A DNA stretch of 64,000 bases, taken from the NCBI RefSeq assembly GCF_016056305.1, contig NZ_JAECZC010000055.1, forward strand, positions 87,558 to 151,557, written 5' to 3'. The stretch is from Amazonocrinis nigriterrae CENA67 (lineage in GTDB: Bacteria > Cyanobacteriota > Cyanobacteriia > Cyanobacteriales > Nostocaceae). A program made the position numbers and the translations under genes. The notes beneath the pieces were generated by a model. That model was not told the origin of the DNA and did no database searches. It saw only the letters and a program-made list of their open reading frames with translations. How positions within the stretch are numbered: the stretch's first letter is position 1; each line of letters opens with the position of its first letter. This document shows, piece by piece, positions 33,652 through 43,007 of this stretch.

Positions 33652-34779
33652 TTATCTACCATGAAATTCAGCAATAGTCTTTTCGTAAATTTCTTCTAGC
33701 CGCTGAATGTGAACATCAATAGTAAATTCTTGCTCAAACCAAGCTTTACCCTCTTTTCCCATGTCTCGGCTTTTTTGATAGTTTGACGCTAGTTCATTGA
33801 TAGCAGCAGCTAACTTTGGAATATCATTTGGTGGGACAAGAATACCTGTTTCACCATCTCGCAGATGTTCTGGAATTCCTCCAACTGCACTAGCAATTAC
33901 AGGTCGATAACGTGCATAAGCTTCCAGAGTTACAAGACCGGCTGGTTCAGGCCAAACGCTAGGAAAAACCACAGCAAAGCACTGTTGATAAAGTTCTTCT
34001 AATTTCTCGCCGTGACACCAACTATGCCAAGTAATGCGATCGCTTAACCCCATCTGGTGTGCTAATTTTTCCATAGTTGGCTTACCCCAACCATCACCAG
34101 CTATATCAAGATGAATTCCTGGGTCGGTTTTTGCTAAAGCTTTAATTAGCCATTCAATGCCTTTATAAGGAACAATGCGACCAGCAAACAAAATCCGCTG
34201 TTTTTGATGAATTTCCCTAGTTAAAGCTGCTGTAGGACTCTTGGGTGGTTGCACACCACAACGCAGTGTAAACACCCGCTCTTGTGATAAACCACTCATA
34301 ATGATTTGCTGACGCACATAATCACTATTAGCAATTACTGGAATTTTGAGTTTTTTCAGTATCTCTAAAGGCTGGTAAGCATTCCACCAGTCTTGAAGAA
34401 TATTTTGTGGTCGGCGGCTACCACAACCATCTATTAAATGTCCCCAGGTACATCCTAGAGGATTCATCGGGCGATCGCAAACTCTGTTTCGGTCTGCTAA
34501 ATACTTCGTACCGCTGGGACAGTAAGTAGAATGATTGTGTAAGGTAAATATTGCTGGACATTCTGAACGCAAATCCATTAACATATCTGGATCGTGAATG
34601 TGAAGCAATTCAAACTGTCTCTGATCGACATTTTTTAAATCAGTGATAGTATGAGCGCTCACACCTGGAATTTGAGAATGTACCAATGAAGCTACATAAG
34701 TTTCAATCCCACCACCGCCACTAATATCAGCATTAGTGCAGTGAGAAATTATTTTTTTATTAACTACTTGATAAGTCAT
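33652..34779 (-). CDS. Glycosyltransferase family 4
   Basis: This 375-residue GT-B enzyme has the glycine-rich acceptor loop ADISGGGGIETYVASLV near residue 18. A Cys-rich stretch follows (CDRPMNPLGCTWGHLIDGCG), also seen in a subset of GT4 proteins acting on sugar lipids. The donor domain has FAGRIVPYKGIEWLIKAL and the EX7E block EPAGLVTLEAYARYRP followed by VGGIPEHLRDGETG. It belongs to the HEP series, with 57 bp to the upstream gene. Donor unknown. Confidence 0.9.
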   Translation of the reverse strand: MTYQVVNKKIISHCTNADISGGGGIETYVASLVHSQIPGVSAHTITDLKNVDQRQFELLHIHDPDMLMDLRSECPAIFTLHNHSTYCPSGTKYLADRNRVCDRPMNPLGCTWGHLIDGCGSRRPQNILQDWWNAYQPLEILKKLKIPVIANSDYVRQQIIMSGLSQERVFTLRCGVQPPKSPTAALTREIHQKQRILFAGRIVPYKGIEWLIKALAKTDPGIHLDIAGDGWGKPTMEKLAHQMGLSDRITWHSWCHGEKLEELYQQCFAVVFPSVWPEPAGLVTLEAYARYRPVIASAVGGIPEHLRDGETGILVPPNDIPKLAAAINELASNYQKSRDMGKEGKAWFEQEFTIDVHIQRLEEIYEKTIAEFHGR

Positions 34780-34836
34780 ATTTCATTGTACCTTTGCGCC
34801 TTAGCGCCTTTGCGTGAGGCAAATTTATATTTTCAA

Positions 34837-36015
34837 TTAGTTAAGTAATCCTTGATTTCTAAATATTTGTTCTAGGGTTTGTTGATAAACTTCTTGAGTT
34901 TGTTTTTCAGATGTGATTCTGGCAGATTTACCCATTTCTTGGCGAGTTGGTTCATTGTTAGCGAAAAATAAAAGTTTATCTGTGATAGCTTGAATGTCTC
35001 TAGGAGGCACAACAAAACCATTCACTGCGTTTTCGACTACATCAGCTGCACCACATTGAGAAGTAACAATAACAGGCAATCCACAAGCCATTGCTTCTAA
35101 TGCGACTAAGCCAAAACCATCTTCTACAGAAGGTAAAACTAAAACAGAACATCTGCCAAATACTTCTGTCGGATCGACACGGCTAAAATCCCAAAATTCT
35201 TGTTTAATATTGGCATGTTTGCTTAAGGTATTTTCCATGAATATCCGCAAGGCACGGGTGGAAGTACCTCCAACGATTAATAATTCGGAATTAGGAATCT
35301 CAGCTTTTATAAAAGCATCAACTAAATAAGGTACTCCTTTACGAGGTTCAATTGTTCCGACATAAAGCACGCGGAAAACTTCATCCTGCTTAGGAGTAGG
35401 ACGAAATCTATTTGTATCTACAAAAGGTGTGAGGACTGCAATTTGGTTTGGTGAAAATCCAGCTTGAATAAAACTTTGTTTTGCCACTTCTGAAAGGACA
35501 ACGATTAAATCAGCTTGTTCACACTCTCCTAAAAAGCGTTGCAGCATTATGGGATTCATCGTCGCTACAGTAGGTTCAGAGAGGAATTCCATTTCTTGCT
35601 GAATTTGTTGCTGCATGAATGGAAGATAATTATTGAGGCAATATAACCAAGCGATCGCACCTTTTTGTTTAGCAGCTTTAAAACCTAAATTCGTTTGTCC
35701 TGCTACCCCCATAATTAAGTCACAGGATTGGGATTTTAGGTATTTACTTACTTGCTTATCAAAATATAAATCGCTCAACAATACAGCCAAATCATTGCGA
35801 CGACGTAACACAGGAGTCGCTAATAATCTGCGACTCCATTGGGAAGATCCTAAAGGATAAACAGGAAAACTAGTTTGAGGTTTTTCTTCACCAGAACACA
35901 ATACAGTTAAATCTGCGAATTGGTTTAAACCTGTTGCAGCATTTGCTAAACAACCTCCCTGTCCTCCTGTACCAAAACCTGTATTACAAGTAAGAGTAAT
36001 TTTCATCACTGGCAA
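34837..36015 (-). CDS. Glycosyltransferase family 4
   Basis: This 392-residue GT-B enzyme begins MPVMKITLTCNTGFG (an alternative start, MKITL, lies nine bases in), with an acceptor loop FGTGGQGGCLANAATGL. The donor domain has VLYVGTIEPRKGVPYLVDAF and the EX7E block EDGFGLVALEAMACGLP followed by SQCGAADVV. Clear full-length GT4 in the HEP run; soluble, peripheral to the cytoplasmic membrane. Confidence 0.9.
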   Translation of the reverse strand: MPVMKITLTCNTGFGTGGQGGCLANAATGLNQFADLTVLCSGEEKPQTSFPVYPLGSSQWSRRLLATPVLRRRNDLAVLLSDLYFDKQVSKYLKSQSCDLIMGVAGQTNLGFKAAKQKGAIAWLYCLNNYLPFMQQQIQQEMEFLSEPTVATMNPIMLQRFLGECEQADLIVVLSEVAKQSFIQAGFSPNQIAVLTPFVDTNRFRPTPKQDEVFRVLYVGTIEPRKGVPYLVDAFIKAEIPNSELLIVGGTSTRALRIFMENTLSKHANIKQEFWDFSRVDPTEVFGRCSVLVLPSVEDGFGLVALEAMACGLPVIVTSQCGAADVVENAVNGFVVPPRDIQAITDKLLFFANNEPTRQEMGKSARITSEKQTQEVYQQTLEQIFRNQGLLN

Positions 36016-36165
36016 TTAGTAATAGTTGATTCAAATATTGGTAGGTTTGATCAGAAATACACTCGTCAGGGATTATATCAGGAAGATTATTCACAAATTT
36101 ATCAATAATAGGTCTGCCTGTCAGGTCATTTTCCCCAGCGATCGCTGTTCTATCAAGAATAATTA

Positions 36166-37131
36166 TTAAGAATTTTTTACTAATCCATATTGCTGATAGT
36201 TTGGCTTTCTTCTCCACTCAACTAAATACTGTTTGTAAAAATTGATAATATGGATAAGTTCCCACTCTTGTGGAAGCAAACCTTCTGATTTTAAAGGATG
36301 TCGCCATGTCTTTAAACGCCAAAAACCAAAATTAATTAAGCACTTGAGCAACCTTAACCTGGGAAAAGAAATCTGAGTATGATCCCAGTGATGTGCAAGG
36401 TAAGCTGATGTTTGTCCCGCTTTTTGTGCAGCATTCATCAGATGCGATCGCAGTAACCTGGACTCGTCAAAATGGTGTTCTACAACCACGTCTAAAGCTG
36501 AAGCAATTCGGTATCCAGCTTGCAGAATTTGTGCTGTGAATAATGTATCGTCACCATAACCTATTGCTCCTGGCCCGATTTCAGTATCAAATCCAGGTAT
36601 TTTAACTAATACTTGTTTTAAGAATGCCATATTGGCTCCTATTAAAAATTGAGGAGCCTGGGGATCAATAAACTCTGAAGATGCAAAATATGCACGATGA
36701 ATAGGCTGCATCCATTCTCTATCCAAATGTGGCGCAATTTTCACACCACCAGCAACAGCTTCGGCTGTTCCAGCTAAAATAGGCGCACACATTCCCTCAA
36801 TCCAATTGTGCGGTGGTCGAACATCATCATCTGTAAACAAGATAATCTCTCCCCGCGCTGCTGCAATACCAGCATTACGAGCTTTTGATAAACCACGCTG
36901 GAGTTCGCTAATATAGCGAACTGGCATATTTGGCATAGAAAAAGATTGGATAATTTCAGCGGTGCGATCGCTCGAAGCATTATCCACTACAATCAATTCA
37001 CACGATAAGTTTTCTGGTACATTCACTTGCGCCAATGATTCTAAAGTATGACGCAAGCTTTCTGCACGGTTACAAGTGCAAATCAAAATCGAAACTGAGT
37101 GAGACTGCAATTCTAATGTCATAGTCATCAA
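36166..37131 (-). CDS. Glycosyltransferase family 2
   Basis: This 321-residue GT-A enzyme has VSILICTCNRAESLRHTL at the start, LIVVDNASSDRTAEII, the RGLSKARNAGIAAARGEII segment and the metal motif LFTDDDVRPPHNWI near residue 98. A GYGDDTLFTAQILQAGYR acceptor-side block lies near residue 190. It is the gene directly after hepA, separated by 44 bp, so it is very likely co-transcribed with the exporter. Confidence 0.9.
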   Translation of the reverse strand: MMTMTLELQSHSVSILICTCNRAESLRHTLESLAQVNVPENLSCELIVVDNASSDRTAEIIQSFSMPNMPVRYISELQRGLSKARNAGIAAARGEIILFTDDDVRPPHNWIEGMCAPILAGTAEAVAGGVKIAPHLDREWMQPIHRAYFASSEFIDPQAPQFLIGANMAFLKQVLVKIPGFDTEIGPGAIGYGDDTLFTAQILQAGYRIASALDVVVEHHFDESRLLRSHLMNAAQKAGQTSAYLAHHWDHTQISFPRLRLLKCLINFGFWRLKTWRHPLKSEGLLPQEWELIHIINFYKQYLVEWRRKPNYQQYGLVKNS

Positions 37132-37175
37132 TAATTTAAATTACAAAGCATTGAACTAAAGTTAATTGAAGTTAA

Positions 37176-39008
37176 TTAATGTTGCATTTGGTGATATTTC
37201 CAGAGCTTGCCTTTTTGCTCTAGCAACTCTTGATATCCTCCCTGTTCTACGATTCGTCCCTCTTCGAGGACAACAACTTTATCAGCTCGAACAATAGTTG
37301 ATAAGCGGTGAGCGATCGCAATTACTGTTCGACCGACTGAAAGCTTTTCTAGAGACTCTTGAATTAATCGCTCAGTGACAGAATCTAGAGCGCTTGTAGC
37401 TTCGTCCAATATCAAAATTTCTGGATCGCGTAGTAAAGCACGAGCGATCGCAACTCGTTGGCGTTGTCCTCCAGATAAGCGCACGCCTCTATCTCCAAGT
37501 TGTGTATCAAAGCCTTCTGGCATTTCTTCAATAAATTCCAGTGCATTTGCTAGTCGTGCAGCTTCTCTAATTTCTGCTTCCCGCGCTCCTGTTATACCAT
37601 AAGCAATATTATTCCAAACAGAAGTGTTGAAAATAAATGTATCCTGGCTGACAACTGCAATTTTTTGTCGCAATGAATTGATATCAAATCCTCGCAGATC
37701 AACTCCATCAATTAGTACATTACCTTCTGTTGGATCGTAAAATCGGGGAATTAAATCTATCAATGTACTTTTACCTGCACCAGTCGCACCGACTAACGCT
37801 GTGGTCTTGCCATTTTCAATGCTAAGGGTAATATTATTTAGCACTAAATTATTAGGATCATAGCCAAAATCTACAGATACTATATCAATTGAATGCTTTA
37901 AACCAGTAAATTTAATTTTGCCGTTGGGCAAATATTTTTTATTATCAGTTCTCACAAGCTCTTTAATATTATCTGCTGCTCCTTGTAATGTACTCAGGTG
38001 CGCTCTCGTGCCATTAATATCTTGAACAATTGGTACAACTCGAAATAATACAAAGAAGAAGGTTAGCAAAGAAGCAATTTGTAAAGTTCCATTGAGTACA
38101 AAAACAGTAAAGGCAAAAATAATCATTCCAATCAGAATTGTACTAGCTATACCTTCAGCTAGTGGTCTGACCATTGCCCAGGTTAATACAACTTTAGTTG
38201 CAGTGCTGACTACTTTATCACTAGCTTTATAAAAACGCTGCCGCTCAAAGTCTTGAGTAGCAAATGCCTGAACTGTACGAATCCCATTAATAAATTCTAT
38301 TGCTGTTGAGGTAAAGTTACCGTTAGCAATTGAAGTACTAAAACTCGTTTCTCTAGCTTTGGCATTCAGTGTTGATAAGCCCACTCCCACAAGTGTAAAT
38401 AAAAGTAAAGAAGTGGCTGAAAGTTGCCATGACAGCAAAAACATTGAGATAAAGTAAACAGTAGCAGTCATTGCTCTAGTCATCAAAAATGCTGAGCCAC
38501 TGAATAACTGTTTGATTCTTTCAATTTCAGTTGTAATAGTATTAATCAGTTCACCAGAGCGAGTTTTAGCAAAGTAACTAAGTGGCAAACCTTGTAACTG
38601 TTCAAAAATTCGTTTACGCAGGCGATCAGCTAAATAGAGTTGAGTAATTTCTGTGTATACCTGTGATAAGTAATTGAAGCCAGCACGTATCCAAGTACTT
38701 AACAAAATTAGAATAGATATTCTATATAGTCTATTAATTGCTGAACTATTAGCAGCTAAAATCCAAGTATCAAACCAATCAAAGCCTGTGCGAATTGGTG
38801 CAGCATTATGATCAGTTAAGCTTTGTAAAAATGAAAGTAAAAAACCAATACTTAAACCCTCAAATGTTGCTGCCATGAAAGAGAAGAATAAAGCCAAAAT
38901 AGCAACTTGCCGGAAGTATTTAAATTCTCGCAATATGAAATAGTTTTTTTGCCAGAAATCCGTAGCCTTGAATAGATTGAAGATTGGTTGAAAAATGTTA
39001 ACAAGCAT
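37176..39008 (-). CDS. hepA: HepA, ABC exporter for heterocyst envelope polysaccharide
   Basis: This 610-residue half-transporter has six membrane helices within residues 30-335, followed by a nucleotide-binding domain with Walker A GATGAGKST (near 400), the signature LSGGQRQR, Walker B ILILDEATSALD and the switch AHRLST. It works as a homodimer flipping lipid-linked sugar across the cytoplasmic membrane. HepA of Anabaena PCC 7120 is needed for the HEP layer of the heterocyst envelope. The identification rests on the close match in length and sequence I recall, and on hepC and glycosyltransferases beside it in the known order. Expression is expected to be induced on nitrogen step-down. Confidence 0.88.
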   Translation of the reverse strand: MLVNIFQPIFNLFKATDFWQKNYFILREFKYFRQVAILALFFSFMAATFEGLSIGFLLSFLQSLTDHNAAPIRTGFDWFDTWILAANSSAINRLYRISILILLSTWIRAGFNYLSQVYTEITQLYLADRLRKRIFEQLQGLPLSYFAKTRSGELINTITTEIERIKQLFSGSAFLMTRAMTATVYFISMFLLSWQLSATSLLLFTLVGVGLSTLNAKARETSFSTSIANGNFTSTAIEFINGIRTVQAFATQDFERQRFYKASDKVVSTATKVVLTWAMVRPLAEGIASTILIGMIIFAFTVFVLNGTLQIASLLTFFFVLFRVVPIVQDINGTRAHLSTLQGAADNIKELVRTDNKKYLPNGKIKFTGLKHSIDIVSVDFGYDPNNLVLNNITLSIENGKTTALVGATGAGKSTLIDLIPRFYDPTEGNVLIDGVDLRGFDINSLRQKIAVVSQDTFIFNTSVWNNIAYGITGAREAEIREAARLANALEFIEEMPEGFDTQLGDRGVRLSGGQRQRVAIARALLRDPEILILDEATSALDSVTERLIQESLEKLSVGRTVIAIAHRLSTIVRADKVVVLEEGRIVEQGGYQELLEQKGKLWKYHQMQH

Positions 39009-39063
39009 GACTATTTTTGAGAATATTTTGAGAATTTCGACAGATGGCTACAGATAGATATAG

Positions 39064-39137
39064 TAGGGGACTGGGGACTGGGGACTGGGATTATAAATAA
39101 CTAATGACCACTGACAACTGACAACTGACAACTGACC
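39064..39137. repeat. Short tandem repeats between hepC and hepA
   Basis: GGGGACT units (39064-39090) followed by GACAACT heptamers (39108-39137). They lie in the 154-bp hepC-hepA gap. Confidence 0.8.
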
Positions 39138-39162
39138 AAAAATGCAATATGTAGGCGTTAAG

Positions 39163-39936
39163 TTATAGTGTTTGCCTATCCAAATGCAACAGATTAGAAT
39201 CTGCTTCGACTTCCCACGAACTTGTGATTAGTGGTTGTTGATTGGGATGCCTTTGTGCTTCTAAACTTAGCTGTACTGCATCTTCTAAAGTGTAAGCACA
39301 AGAATCTATTAAACTCATTTCACCCCGTAGCACATTCCATAACTGTGGCAGACTCTCCAGACCATATTTACACATCAAATACCCCAAGGGTGTAATATTA
39401 TGGTCTACAGTTGTATGAAATTTGATTGCCCGAAAGAGTTTACCCCGCTTTCCCACATACCACTCATAAGCAAAAAGTGATTCTGGCGAGTAAACCTGTG
39501 TTAGCACAACTAATCCGAGGATTAATGGGCTGACTAAAACTAATAACACTAAAGCTATAATCCACTCAATTGTTTGTTGTAACCAACTCCAAGGTTGCCT
39601 ACTTTGTTTTGACAGTTGATTGCTGGAAGATAGACGGAGGAATATTGGTTTATGAGCTTGCTCACACGCCTCAGCCCAAAACCGCAGCGAAGCTTCACCC
39701 AGTTCTGGATCTATACTCACTAAATTTACAGGCGAATTTTTTAAGCACTTGACTAACAATTGCTTGTTATCAACAGAAGGTAAATATGGCTGTTTAACTT
39801 GAGTGTTAGACTTGGTAGACTTCACCCTGAGCTGACCTTGCCGCCACTGGAGTGTGCAGTATGGAGAAGGATTATCTTGGTATTGGGGGGTTATTGTATG
39901 GTAATTCTGTAGAGCCGGAATTATTGAGATTATCAT
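39163..39936 (-). CDS. hepC: HepC, initiating sugar-phosphate transferase (divergent)
   Basis: This 257-residue protein has one hydrophobic helix (about residues 127-147), then a bacterial sugar transferase domain: WYVGKRGKLFRAIKFHTT, YGLESLPQLWNVLRGEMSLI. Such enzymes start a repeat unit by moving hexose-1-phosphate to undecaprenyl phosphate. It is divergent: the usual KFRTM reads KFHTT and the usual VGPRP after MSL reads IDSCA. HepC of Anabaena, encoded just upstream of hepA, is needed for HEP. The gene order here agrees. The activity of this divergent form is inferred. Confidence 0.82.
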   Translation of the reverse strand: MIISIIPALQNYHTITPQYQDNPSPYCTLQWRQGQLRVKSTKSNTQVKQPYLPSVDNKQLLVKCLKNSPVNLVSIDPELGEASLRFWAEACEQAHKPIFLRLSSSNQLSKQSRQPWSWLQQTIEWIIALVLLVLVSPLILGLVVLTQVYSPESLFAYEWYVGKRGKLFRAIKFHTTVDHNITPLGYLMCKYGLESLPQLWNVLRGEMSLIDSCAYTLEDAVQLSLEAQRHPNQQPLITSSWEVEADSNLLHLDRQTL

Positions 39937-40721
39937 ATGTCTTTGGATTTACACAATAGTAAATTGCTGAGGTGATATCAAAGGCTATGAATGCCAAAGA
40001 CTCCGATCCGAATCTTGTTTTGCTGCCAAAAGCTGTAGATAATTACGTGCAAAAATATACCATTTTAACTTGTCTAGAGGACAAGTACACATCTTTTGGA
40101 GTTCTTTTGGGTAAAGATGTACAAACGACAGAGATACTAAGTAGATAGCTAGGGAAAAGCTAGATGGAAAGCTTGCTCGGAAACTGGGGTTTCTATATGG
40201 AGATTATAGACGGTGGCGAAATGCAGAGAAAAGTCACCCAATTATTTTATTACTCCATAACTCCATCTCTACATTTAGTTGAGTTTGTTTAACTATTGTT
40301 TCGATAAATTTAACAGAACTAGTATGTTGTTACCTTTTAACTGTTTGGAACGAGTTTCAATAATAAGGATATAAGACTCTAGAGAAATAGCTATATACTT
40401 AAATAGATTCTTTACTTACTCTTTAAATAGTAAGCGCTTTCTTCAGATAATTATAAAGTTATTATAAATATACTTAATTCTTAAGTATTACAACATAGCT
40501 AAATATTACCATAAAAAGGTTTATTAATTACAAATAGATTGGGAATTGGGAATTGGGAATCGAATGTAGGGTGCGTTGTCGCCAAGCGCTGCACCGCTAA
40601 CAATTATCGGAAATTGGTATAAAAAATATGTGCGATCGCACTTTAACAAGACGCGATCGCACTATCAATAAAAGATGAAGTAAGTAGCAAGGTTGCAAAA
40701 CTCCCTGCCCTGCTATACTAA
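39937..40721 (-). promoter_or_regulatory. Long upstream region of hepC with an inverted repeat
   Basis: This is the longest gap inside the HEP island (785 bp). ACATCTTT (40089-40096) pairs with AAAGATGT (40113-40120), and the flanking GTAC on each side extends the dyad. It lies about 155-185 bp upstream of the hepC start, a plausible site for developmental control. Two GTGCGATCGCAC-like HIP1 palindromes lie at 40630-40665. No GTA-N8-TAC NtcA site was found by eye. No gene is visible. Confidence 0.45.
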
Positions 40722-42983
40722 CTATTTTTCCACCACTTGCGGCAAGGCAAATCGGTATTGCTTGGGATACTGTACATAGGTGCTGCCAGAGTTAGATACA
40801 CCATTAGCCACAACCCCAATTAGATTTAACTTGCTGAGCATATTTGTAGCTTGAGTCAGCTGAGTTCTAGTCACTCTACCAATGCTTGCTGCTAGTACGA
40901 CGCTACGACAAGATGAGGCTGTAAGTATGGCATCTACCAAACCGAGAACTGGCGAAGCGTCTACCAGTACCAAATCATAGTTATCCTCAAAAGCTGCCAT
41001 CAATTGCATCATCCTGGGTGAACTCAAGAGATTTGCAGGATCGGCAGGTCTTGGGCCAGCGGTCAAAATATCGATGTAAGCTGAACCTGAAGATTGAATA
41101 CCAATCTGATTAGGGAGAGTAATATCACTGGCCAGTAGAGTTGAAAGCCCTTGTTCATTGGGCAGATTCAGCTGTTCATGTAGACTAGGATCGCGTAAGT
41201 TAGCATCAATCAGTAATACCCGTTTGTGTAAACGAGCAGCACTCATTGCCAAGCCCAATGCTAAAGCTGACTTACCCTCGTCTGACAAAGCTGAAGTGAT
41301 CATCAAAGATTTCAAGCTAGAAACAGTATTCAAAAGCTCAATATTTTTGTAGATCAGATCCAGCGATTCCCAACGTGGAGGAGATTGCAAGACTTCAATT
41401 GTCCAGGGTGCCAACACTTCTGGCTTACCAAAAGGCAACTTGATGACTGAATCTCTGGTTCTAGCAGGTGGCAATTTGGGAGTTGTACCCAACAAAGGTA
41501 AAGCAACCTGCTTTTCTAACTCGGCAGTGGTATGAACAGCATCATCAGCAGATTCCCGAATGAAGGCAGCAACGCCTCCCAACATTAACCCAACTACTGC
41601 ACCCAACAACAGATTTTGCCTCATGTTGGGGCCTAATTGCGTACCTTTTTGGGGTTCTTCCACAACTTCCCAATTAAATCCACCTTTGGCAAGTTCCTGA
41701 CGCAATTGCTGTTCTGCTCGCAACAGCTGCTCTAATCTTTCACGGCTAAATTGCAACTGTGGCAAGATGCGATTGTAATAAGCCAATAAAGGCGGGAAGC
41801 GTTTGATTTCAACACGCAGTTGACTTTCTTTCTGTGCCAAAGTTTGATCACGGGCACTTAAAGCGACTAAGGATGTCTGCGTTTCTACTAGCTGACTGGC
41901 AAGGGTGAGGTCAATTTGACCAAACTGTCCTTGTTCAAGCAGAGGTTCTTTAGACGCGAATACATCAGCAGACTGTACACCTAAAGTCCTGCCTACTTCT
42001 TGTTGTAGTAATTCTTTCTGGCTTTGAAGTTGTTCTTTCAGCTTTTGCACGCTGGGAGTCGCATCTGTGAAACGCAAGCGTTCTTGAGCTAGTGCCAACT
42101 CTGTTTTTTGGATTTCGTTCAGTAAGCCTTGATAACGAGTAGACTGACTCAGACGAGAAGCAACCAAAGCATTTTGTGGAGAACGGTTTAGTTGTTCTTG
42201 CAAAGATTTTTGCCGTGCCAAAGCTTCTTCATACTCAGAACGAGTTGCACGGCGTTCTTGCTGAATCTTGTTCAAGTCTTCTTCAAGCGATTTTGCCTGT
42301 GACTCTGGATCGATTAAATTTTGGTTGCGGCGAAATCGTTGCAGGTTTGTTTCTGCTGCGTTTACTTCCTCACTGGCCTTACTCAACTGTTCTCTGATGA
42401 TTTGCAGACCTTTTTGTAACCGCAAATCCTGCTGTTGTTTGTTATATTCCACATAGACTTGCCGAATAGCAGTGAGAACTTTTTGTGTCTTATCTGGGTC
42501 TTGATCGGTATAGTCTACTTGGAAAATCTTCGTAGCAACGTTGTCCTCTTTTGTCCTTAATTGATTTAAGACGAGAGCGTTTTTAATCTCATCTACAGTT
42601 ATGTCTGGATAGTCAGACTTCAGTTTATCAACTGCCTTTTGAATAAGTCCCGAACTTTGCATCAGATTCAGTTGGGTGGCAGTATCTATCTGAACATCAG
42701 GTTCTGTAAACTGACTTTCTACCCCAGTTCCTTCTTTTTTACCTTGATAATTAGGCTCTACTAGCAACTGCATTGAGCTTCTGTAGGTAGGCTTTGTTCT
42801 ACTAGTTATGAAGGCTGCGATCGCAACTGAAATGATCAATACTGCTAAGAACCAAGGAAATCTGCGAATAAATACTGCAAACAGTTGTCCATAACCAGGT
42901 TCTGGATCAGCAACTGAATTTGGACTGGGATTTAGACTAGTTTGAACCACGTTTATTATCCTTCTGGGCGAAACGCTCCGCAA
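40722..42983 (-). CDS. Wzc-like polysaccharide co-polymerase / BY-kinase
   Basis: This 753-residue inner-membrane protein controls polysaccharide chain length. The N-terminal Wzz domain has helix 1 (WFLAVLIISVAIAAFI, near residue 45). Long periplasmic coiled coils follow (residues 180-430, many KSLEEDLNKIQQE-like heptads), then helix 2 (LLLGAVVGLMLGGVAAFI). The cytoplasmic kinase has Walker A SDEGKSALALGL, Walker A' VLLIDANLRDPS, Walker B DLVLVDASPVLGL and a C-terminal Tyr cluster (YVQYPKQYRF). It lies 24 bp after a GT4 gene in the HEP operon. In Anabaena a gene of this type precedes hepC. Confidence 0.9.
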   Translation of the reverse strand: MRSVSPRRIINVVQTSLNPSPNSVADPEPGYGQLFAVFIRRFPWFLAVLIISVAIAAFITSRTKPTYRSSMQLLVEPNYQGKKEGTGVESQFTEPDVQIDTATQLNLMQSSGLIQKAVDKLKSDYPDITVDEIKNALVLNQLRTKEDNVATKIFQVDYTDQDPDKTQKVLTAIRQVYVEYNKQQQDLRLQKGLQIIREQLSKASEEVNAAETNLQRFRRNQNLIDPESQAKSLEEDLNKIQQERRATRSEYEEALARQKSLQEQLNRSPQNALVASRLSQSTRYQGLLNEIQKTELALAQERLRFTDATPSVQKLKEQLQSQKELLQQEVGRTLGVQSADVFASKEPLLEQGQFGQIDLTLASQLVETQTSLVALSARDQTLAQKESQLRVEIKRFPPLLAYYNRILPQLQFSRERLEQLLRAEQQLRQELAKGGFNWEVVEEPQKGTQLGPNMRQNLLLGAVVGLMLGGVAAFIRESADDAVHTTAELEKQVALPLLGTTPKLPPARTRDSVIKLPFGKPEVLAPWTIEVLQSPPRWESLDLIYKNIELLNTVSSLKSLMITSALSDEGKSALALGLAMSAARLHKRVLLIDANLRDPSLHEQLNLPNEQGLSTLLASDITLPNQIGIQSSGSAYIDILTAGPRPADPANLLSSPRMMQLMAAFEDNYDLVLVDASPVLGLVDAILTASSCRSVVLAASIGRVTRTQLTQATNMLSKLNLIGVVANGVSNSGSTYVQYPKQYRFALPQVVEK

Positions 42984-43007
42984 ACAACTAACAAATCACA
43001 TGCATGA

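Noticed and set aside
39937-40721. NtcA box upstream of hepC
   Set aside because: Only GTA-N6-TAC and GTA-N12-TAC spacings were found, not the required GTA-N8-TAC.
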